Assembly: GCA_037783545.1 (NCBI GenBank)
Contig: JBBELK010000162.1
Location: 1,860,001-1,924,000 of the forward strand
Length of the DNA: 64,000 nt
Reading direction: 5' to 3'
Source of the DNA: Henricia sp. BOLD:AAB3569
Taxonomy: Eukaryota > Echinodermata > Asteroidea > Spinulosida > Echinasteridae
The position numbers and the translations under genes were made by a program. The notes below the pieces were generated by a model, which was given only the letters and a program-made list of their open reading frames with translations, had not been told where the DNA came from and searched no databases. Below, piece by piece: positions 56,806 to 64,000 of the stretch (positions are counted from its first letter, which is position 1; each line of letters opens with the position of its first letter).

Positions 56806-57110
56806 ATTGTTTCCCCCGCCCCTCACCCCCGGACTGCCCCACATAAGAGGTTGGGATTGTCACTTTTCTTGCGAGACAAAATCCCCACCCTTGGGGAAAA
56901 ATTTAGATGACAAAGACCCCCACCGTCGGGTGCAAAACATGTACATTTTGCTATCAGATGCATAGAAATGTGTATTTCAATGCGACAAGATCCCCACCCT
57001 GGGGCATGAACAATTTAGCCAAATCCCCACCTAAGGGGGGCGGCAGCCCGGGAGAGGGGGGTGGGGGGGGGGGGGGGTACCCCGGGAGGGGGGAGGGGGT
57101 GGGAACGAAT
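56806..57110. repeat. C/G-rich interspersed repeat, copy B, with poly-G tract
   Basis: Same CCCCACCCTGGGGCA and GCCAAATCCCCACCT words as 1030-1250. It ends in a long interrupted G run (57030-57105) likely to form quadruplex structure. The 204-codon plus frame that crosses it has no family motif and a Gly/Pro-rich artefactual section. Confidence 0.5.
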
Positions 57111-57495
57111 GATATGTGCATACGAAGACGTCACCCTCTCTTTGGCCATATTGACTGCTACCAGATGACATGCCAGCTCATGGCACCCTTAACTAAGCTG
57201 CGCATCAACATTGAAGGGGGACCGGGACTCCATATTCTGACGTTGCGTGAAGAAGACCCAGGGACCGCCCAAGCACCACCTGGGCTGCTTTCGAGCGCTC
57301 GTCCCTGGTGCTCCCAGGTGGTGGAAACGTTACGTCACACACATGCTTACACACGCTTTCTGGCGAGCACCATAGAGCACCATGGAGCACCTGGTGCCGC
57401 GCTCGAAAGCTGCCCTGGGTGTGCTACCTGGAAGCTGACCACCGGACACGAGTACAACAGCTGTGACAGTCTGCATCTCGTTTTGATCTGGGCAG

Positions 57496-57954
57496 TACGA
57501 AGACCCAGAGGGGACATTTAAGTATTATGCTTTTTTTATTTTTAATACGTACGTACGTGATAATAGTACGTACGTACGTGATAATAATAAGTACGTACGT
57601 ACTATTATCACGTACGTACGTGATAACAATACGTACGTACGTGATAATACTACGTACGTACGTGATAATTTATTACGTACGTACGTGATGATACTACGTA
57701 CGTACGTGATAATACTACGTACGTACGTATTATTATCACGTACGTACGTGATAATACTACGTACGTACTTAATATTATCACGTACGTACGTATTAAATTA
57801 TCACGTACGTACGTGATAAATTATCACGTACGTACGTATTAAATTATCACGAACAAACGTACTATTATCACGTACGTACGTAGTATTATCACGTACGTAC
57901 GTATTAAAAAAATAAAAAAGGAAAATACTTAAATGTCCCCTCTGGGTCTTCGTA
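57496..57954. mobile_element. Foldback element with ACGTACGT array core
   Basis: Inverted termini TACGAAGACCCAGAGGGGAC and onward through ATTTAAGTA on each side, with TA at the outer edge of each. The core (57545-57905) is about 16 copies of the self-complementary word TACGTACGTACGTGATAATA, in either orientation, giving nested palindromes. No ORF is expected to be real. Confidence 0.8.
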
Positions 57955-57999
57955 GTGCAGCTCTACACTGCAAAAACTGTGGTGTTAAATAACACCAAC

Positions 58000-60344
58000 T
58001 GTTGTCTTATAGTGTTGTTTCGTACGCGCGCGTTGTTGCCGAGGCCGCCATGACATATGACACTTGTGTAAACAGCACGTGCGTCCCTGACGCATGCCTG
58101 TAGCTAGCTATGTGCAGACAACGCGGGATTATGCAGCAATATGATCGGAACATATTCATCATGGCCGGTGGATAGATCCAGTTTTTATCATAGTCTCGGC
58201 TCGTGTAAGTGATCGTGATCGTGGACGCGGTGATCAAGTCCCAATTTAGTCTTTTGCCAAGGTTTGCTAGCTTTACAACTTAGGTGTTCACAATCACCGC
58301 TCGCGCCCGGCCTGGTGTTTTTTTTTTTACACCGCAGATGTACGTACCCCAGTTTTTCCAATGACTGATAGGCCTACTTCTCAAGTGACAATCTTGGAAG
58401 TACAGTAGTCAAAACTCTCACTATTATTATATTTCGAAAATCCCAAACGACACTGATATTTGAACCAAGGGACCTTATGATTGCAAGTCGAGCTCTTTTC
58501 TAACCAACCTTAACCCTATACTTTAACCTAGTATTATATAGTCTCCTTTTAAGAAGCTAAACAGGTACAAACCCCCCTCGTTTTCCCTTCGCAGTGACGT
58601 AAAAAAGCGCCCTCTGAGTGGTACTGGTACGGGAAAATCCGCTAGACTTGACTAAGTCCGACTTCAATGTAACCGCCTCTTTGACACTGATGAGACTTGT
58701 CCCAAGTCTTATTGTGTGAGCGAGGCCGAGGCTGAATAACCACAACTTGGTTTCTAAGTAAAAGGCCACCAGTGAGAAATGCATGCACATGGATGATTTT
58801 AAAGGCCCAACAATATATCATTTAAAAGATGAAACTTTTTTTACAGACTATAGTGCAATAACATCAATCAAGAATGTTGGTGAATTACGGTAGCCCACAA
58901 AAATTTCAGCCATAAAATTCCTGCATTTAACAAAATATTGAGTGCACTACCACCTTGCAGAAAGTACCACCTTGGACAGAAATACATTATAAAATGTGGT
59001 TGTTGTTATTGCTGTCAACATTGTTAACTAAGGTAAACAACTTTGGGTCATTGCAAATGATGGGCTACAAAAACCTTTAAGTTGATTTGCATTAGAATTG
59101 CGAGAAAAAAGCGGCAATAAACATACACAGACAATGGAAAGTCCAACATTTGTATATTTTGCAATATTTTATTCAAATTCATTAGTCAAAAAGTGACAAT
59201 TGTTTTCAATAAAACTGAATACATTTGTACTATAGTAAGCATTCCTTGGTCCACAATACACATACACTCCTAAGAATAGTGGAACTTGTTATACTGATCG
59301 AATAAAAATTACAAAGATACAGGAATTTTTTGTTACTATGTTAAAAAGTGTTCCTAAAATTGAGCATGACATGCTTGAGTGTTTTTCTTTTGAACTGCCC
59401 AATTTGACCTTTCTGCTGAAAATCATTTTCTTTTGACTTTCAGTATAGTAAGAGGTCCTACTTTGCAGATTTCCTGAAAAAATTAACCTGAAAAAATGCA
59501 AAACAAAGGGTTTAGACCTACAAATGTCCTTGCTATGAACAGAATGCCTTATATTATCCATGTTTGTCTGTGGTACTTTGTACCTGTAGTTGTGTAACAC
59601 TGCATATTTTTAATGGTCTGACTTCTACAAATTAACTGCTAAGGGTGGGTTCATCACACTGTGCCTTTTCGTGCTTAAATTTGATGTGGGTCCTGTTGAC
59701 AAAAAGTGGTGTGACTATGTAGATAATTTGGAGTGAAATGACAACCGAAAATTACAGAATCACAAAACACCTTTATCCCGAGTTTATTGTGTCGTTTTTA
59801 GTGTGTCGTTCCACTCCATGTTGCTTTTTTTTCCACACCACACATATCAAATTTATACGCAAAAAGGGGCAGTACAGCCCACAAAAACAAACAAAAATTA
59901 ACCCGGTCAATTAGCTGCTGCTTTGGTATTTAATATCTGGCATCCAAGCACAACACGCCCCTTTACCATAAACCCACTCCCCTATTCACCCACTCCCCAA
60001 TCCACCCCTGCTGCCTCTTGCTCCGCCCCCATATTATTAAAGAAATATACCCAAGACACAGACATTGTGTACCTTCTTGTTACACAAAAGAAAAGTAAAA
60101 CAACCCACTGAAAGCGAAAATGAACAAATAATGGCAGTTGCAGTGATGCCTCGTAATGCGAGTGCTGCAATTTTTTCCAAAACTGGGTGAAAAATGTCTT
60201 TTCGCATACAGTCCAGTTTTCGGACAAAATGGCGGTGCCCATACAACAAGGCAATGCCATTTGTTTATATCTGCTTTTCATCATTTGATCATTTTCTTTT
60301 TCTTTGCACAAGAACAATGTATGAGTTGCACTTTTGGTCTAGCA
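58000..60344. other. Transposon interior without resolved genes
   Basis: Between the left terminus and the two exons, no convincing exon was read on either strand. Frames at 59289-59600 and 59982-60317 (minus) lack recognisable motifs and splice support. Confidence 0.35.
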
Positions 60345-61172
60345 CTACAGGCCATATGGCTGTTTCTTGAGTATAAACACTTTTCTTTTAAGGAGCACTA
60401 AGAGGAAATAATACTGCGAGCTTAATTGTACTGTTAACAATGGCACAGGTCTAGGCAGAACTTTATTCTGTGACAACCGACTCACACGTTTGTCAACCCA
60501 CAGCAAATGTGTTTTTTTCATTTCATTAATTTCCATTTCCATCTGCATAATATTATAACTAGTTAAGTCTGTCTGATAACCTTTTGTTGTCTCATTCTTC
60601 TCAGTTGATGGATGCATCTGGTAATGTCTCTCTCTTGGCTTTTTCCTCCTCTTTTTCAAAAGGTGCCGTTTCTTGGTGGAACGGTCCTTGGCTCTGTCAT
60701 ATCTTGTTTTACCTGAAATGAAACAAATCAAATCATGAGAAACTAACTATACATGTACAGGGAATGTAATTTAATTAGTTAAATTTAATGCGATACTGGG
60801 TTTTTAGAAGTCCTGAAAAATGTAGCAACAAGTGAAAAGAAAGTCCAAATAAAAAGTAGAACCTACCCAAAGCCCTTTTTATGTTAAGAGAAGTCAAGAA
60901 AATAGGTGTACCTGTATGCAAGGTGAATTTTGACAAAATGGGGATTTCAACATTCCAGTTTTACATTTTAACATTTCTGTGATTTTTAGTGTGTAAAAAA
61001 GGAGCTAAAACACCACACACCGTTAATACTGGGTCTAAGTGCCATTCTGAATGAACTAAACTGGAAAAGTACCTTGGCCATTATGCAGAATGGATGGAAG
61101 ACAGGGTATGCCTTCAGTTGGTGCTTCAATGTCATTGCTTGGAGGCACTTCAATCATCACCTCAACAGCAGC
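60345..61172 (-). CDS. Putative transposon-encoded protein, two exons, partial
   Basis: Exon 61172-61073 (acceptor TTCAGTAG, donor CAAGGTACTT) reads AAVEVMIEVPPSNDIEAPTE then GIPCLPSILHNGQ. Exon 60712-60345 (acceptor ATTTCAG) continues in phase with GKTRYDRAKDRSTKKRHLL. It then runs through a Lys/Arg-rich segment, the phrase KGYQTDLTSYNIMQMEMEIN, and a helical stretch to a stop. A Q-T-D-x-T phrase followed by a short coiled coil recalls the linker between the THAP domain and the DDE domain of some eukaryotic transposases, but no zinc or catalytic motif is visible here. Upstream exons probably exist between 61173 and 62670 and were not resolved. Confidence 0.35.
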
Positions 61173-61438
61173 CTACTGAACAGGAAAACATGAGTAGGTG
61201 TGGTCTACTTCATCTGGTCTTAACATCAGTAGTTTTCTTGACACTTGATGTACATCTGTCAGCAGAACTTGGTCGCTGCAAATATTAAAGAAATATTTAT
61301 TTCAACACAAAAAACAGTAACAGAAACAGCATTTTCAACAGTTGCTTGTTTTTTCCTAGTTTGTTTTTCCCCATGATAGTGGAAAACTTCCCCTTAAATG
61401 GTTTGGGTCTGAAGTGCTATAGTCTTTCAGTGAAACAT

Positions 61439-61632
61439 TAGACCTTTTGGGGGTTTTCCGCAAACAATGGAATTAGCACAAATTGGTACAGCGGACCTTT
61501 GACATGTAGGCCTATAGGTAGATGGCATTCCGCAATTAGTGATAGGATCGGGAACCAGTTTATACATGTCAAAGGTCCACTGTACCAATCATGCTATTTC
61601 CGTTCTTAGCAGAAAATCCCAAAAAATGTCTA
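61439..61632. mobile_element. MITE inside the 4.8-kb transposon
   Basis: Inverted termini TAGACCTTTTGGGGGTTTTC versus GAAAATCCCAAAAAATGTC, with an inner inverted pair around GGTACAGCGGACCTTTGACA and TGTCAAAGGTCCACTGTACC. Confidence 0.6.
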
Positions 61633-62714
61633 TTATTTCAAATCAAATCAAAGTTGATCATATTTTTTTTAATAACACATCTAGCATAGGTAAGTGCAGA
61701 TTTGATGGAAAAACCTAAACTTTTTAGTGAGAAATATGTTTTGCACATAAGATCTAAAGCCATGATCAACTGCTAATTTTTTTTTCTGGACAGATACGTA
61801 TAATTAGTGGCGTACATAATGCTCTCATTAAAAAATATATGCCTGAAAATTTGGTACAAATATCGTACACGTTCGCCACTAATTCGTCCTAATAAAATAT
61901 GACATATAATGCCCCAAAACGTGCAAATTTGGTTAGAGGTATGAATTCCGTTTACAGAACAGGGCAGAACAAGTTAAGTATTTTCAAGGAAAATGGTAAA
62001 TGTTTTTCACTCCTAAAATCACTCCTCATTAAAATATTAACACGTTTTTGTGGTTAATGTTTTGTGGTAAATAAGTCAATAAAGAGAATAAGTGGCGACC
62101 ACTAAACGGAATTATTTCCTAGTTAGGAAATATGATTTTAGCAATGAGAAAATATCAAGTCGTTTCATTGAAAACACATGGTATGCGAACAAACGTGTCG
62201 ACCTAGTTTTTTTCACCTAAAAAATCCCCTTCCCCTCCCCTAAGCAACTTCGGCTTGCATGGCCTCCCCCTCGGCAATTTTCCCAGTACATGTAGGCCTA
62301 TATCCCTAGCTGCATATGCAATGCCTACCTAATGCCAGGCTTGCCAGACCTGCTGGCTGGAAGGCAGTTGGCCCGACCACTTTGTTTGCAGAGCCGGCCG
62401 TGCAGTCATAGCTACAGCCTGGGCCTATAGGTTGAAAACCCACACATTTCTGTCACTCCGGGCCTCCACCGCCGGTTGTGGCAGCTCGAAACGGCACAAA
62501 TCTTGAGGCATCGCCGGTACAGCAGCTAGCACCAACACGAGAAAACCTTCTTAAAACTAGGCCTTGTTGGCTGGGACTGAGATTTATGCGAATCGACGAC
62601 AGCGTCCGATTTTCCGTCTCGCAGTACACTTTGTCCCGTTTGTTTACGCGTTGCTGTGCATACACAGCTGTCATATGTCATGGCCGCCACCAAAATGCGC
62701 AACTACACTATATA

Positions 62715-62843
62715 GATACCAAGCCTGGTGTTAAATTTTAACACCACAAGTATTAGTTTTAACACCGAGGGTGTTAACAATAATGCATTTATTCCAAGTG
62801 TGGTATTAAAATTAACACCTATGTAGATACCAGGCTTGGTATC
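62715..62843. mobile_element. Small MITE with GATACCAAGCCTGG termini
   Basis: Inverted termini GATACCAAGCCTGG and CCAGGCTTGGTATC with TA on each side (62713-62714, 62844-62845). The interior is GGTGTTAA/TTAACACC palindromic words. It lies exactly between the truncated end of the 4.8-kb transposon and the Tc1 3' end. Confidence 0.7.
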
Positions 62844-62845
62844 TA

Positions 62846-63388
62846 CACTCAAGGAAAAAAGAAACGCACCACTGATTTTTTAAAAGGTTTTTGCCTGAAT
62901 TTTGTGAAATCAAATGTATGTGTTTGAATCCACATATGTCCTTGACATTTGAGCCAAGTAATGTAATGTTTATTTCATTGTTAACAACAACAACAAAAAC
63001 AAAACATGTTAGCACCACCGCTCACAAAAGTGGCATTTACAGTTCAATAATTAACATGACCTCCATTCGTCGCCGCATGGATCGACAGTAGCTGGTCCTG
63101 TGGGATAGCCGCCCACTCTTCCTCCAGTGCCGCTCTCAGCTGCTGTTGTGTCTCTGGGGGATGAGCTCGTTGTCGGATGCGACAACTGAGCAAGTCCCAC
63201 ACATTCTCAATGGGGTTCAAATCCGGACTGAGAGCTGGCCATGGCAACACCTAGACATCGTTCTCCTCCAGGAAGTCGGCGCACACACGAGCCACATGGG
63301 GACGGGCGTTGTCCTGCTGAAACACAGCACGACCCCCAACTTGCTCCAAAAAGGGCAGCACAATTGGGTCCAGGATCTCGTCGCGGTA
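62846..63388 (-). pseudogene. Tc1-like transposase, 3' part, broken
   Basis: The terminal repeat CACTCAAGGAAAAAAGAAAC at the left end matches that of the plus-strand half at 49476. Reading leftward from 63388, the minus strand starts at YRDEILDPIVLPFLEQV and continues through VFQQDNARPH (second catalytic Asp). A stop (TAG) follows ADFLEENDV, then WPALSPDLNPIENVWD, with the catalytic Glu, and HAATNGGHV at the end. It begins at precisely the residue after which the plus-strand half (ending NLNAAR) fails. Non-functional. Confidence 0.85.
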
Positions 63389-64000
63389 AACACGAACGAG
63401 ATAATTGGTCTCGGCCCATCATGATGTCTGACTATAGTACATGTACATACTAACACGAGACCGGTATTGGTCTGAGACTTAGGTTAGTTCCAAATTTTCT
63501 CGGTGCTTATCCAGTGTTTATTTGTTTACATGCATGCGCACGTACATCAGATCTTTACTGTGGCTATTGTTATGGCATACGTAATTGTAGCTTTAAAAAC
63601 TGTACTTACGTCACTACAAGGATTCATTGATTTAAATATTAACTAATTTTGCACGCAGGAAGTAGGTTGATATTTTCGAGTCGAAGAGTAAGTAATGGCG
63701 TTATTCGTCGTTTACATGCACGTTTTTCTGCATCAGCATCAGGATAACAGGTTTATTGGAACTCCATAAGAACATGCGCAGGTTAACAAAGAGCGACGTC
63801 GTTTGCTTGGGACGTTGTGCACGTGCGTTTTCCATTCTGCCCATTGTAAGTCGCCATATTTATTTTTTTGATGCGCTTGTTTGTTGGCTATTTCTTTGCT
63901 CGCATTTTAGCTGCGAGCATGCGCATTCCTAATTGTGAACACCACTGCGGACCAACTTCGAACTGGAATTAAATTCGACACGGCAAAAGCACGACGTTTG
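63389..64000. other. Right flank without recognised genes
   Basis: No ORF with family motifs, splice pair or repeat could be supported. CpG-containing words are scattered. Confidence 0.4.

Larger units (their letters stand above)
57966..62714 (-). mobile_element. Body of a 4.8-kb TIR transposon (CACTGCAAAAACTG family)
   Basis: The left end is CACTGCAAAAACTGTGGTG after TA (57964-57965). The subterminal inverted word GGCCGCCATGACATATGACA appears at about 58044 and, inverted, at about 62660-62685. At the right edge the terminal 50 bp are missing. Their place is taken by a small MITE (62715-62843) and the 3' half of a Tc1 element, while the missing 50 bp sit at 49425-49473. It encodes on the minus strand at least two exons of a basic, coiled-coil-like protein. 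The 2-bp TA target and CACTGCAAAA-type ends suggest a Harbinger/ISL2EU-like group, which is a guess. Confidence 0.55.

Noticed and set aside
56907..57521. Plus-strand 204-codon ORF
   Set aside because: It runs through a C/G-rich repeat, a poly-G tract and the terminus of a foldback element; no motif spans it.

Overview
The window is animal nuclear DNA: spliced genes with GT/AG exon borders, long introns, no operons, and dense miniature inverted-repeat elements (MITEs), tRNA-derived SINEs, Tc1-like fragments and minisatellites. The repeat style and the divergent GABA-B-type receptor fit a marine invertebrate, perhaps a non-vertebrate deuterostome (lancelet, hemichordate or echinoderm). The species cannot be fixed from the sequence. 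Most open reading frames are chance frames in introns or repeats.

The main host gene is on the minus strand. Ten exons between 39308 and 7499 join in perfect phase (1458 nt, 486 codons). They encode the C-terminal half of the ligand-binding domain and all seven membrane helices of a class C G-protein-coupled receptor of the metabotropic GABA-B family, closest in its motifs to subunit 2. N-terminal exons (to the right) and the cytoplasmic tail (to the left) were not found. The 18-kb intron between exons 3 and 4 holds a second minus-strand gene of three exons (30385-27284). It encodes an unrecognised Cys/His-rich protein of about 286 residues and lies between two inverted repeats at 25.5 and 32.7 kb.

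Two rearrangements dominate the right half. First, 35188-42233 is repeated head to tail as 42234-49279, an offset of exactly 7046 bp, with one substitution noticed. The unit carries three receptor exons totalling 508 nt, so serial splicing of both copies would break the reading frame. Second, a Tc1-like transposon is split in two: its 5' part is at 49476-50789 on the plus strand and its 3' part at 62846-63388 on the minus strand. The halves meet at the same codon. The element that hosted the Tc1 is cut in a matching way, with one terminal repeat at 49425 and its body and other terminus at 57966-62714. A single 12.6-kb inversion (about 50790-63388) explains all of this.

Region by region: 0-3 kb, a 2.5-kb TIR element with a nested MITE; 3-7 kb, sparse intergenic or downstream DNA with one MITE and tRNA-like repeats; 7.5-19 kb, receptor membrane-domain exons among MITEs, a SINE and a GC-rich element; 19-22.4 kb, two related minisatellites between inverted repeats; 22.4-25.5 kb, little; 25.5-32.7 kb, the nested gene; 33.4-35.1 kb, three successive foldback elements; 35.2-49.3 kb, the tandem duplication; 49.4-63.4 kb, the inverted transposon-rich segment; the last 600 bp are blank. 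Exon borders are read by eye from splice signals, phase and remembered family motifs; no alignment or database search was run.
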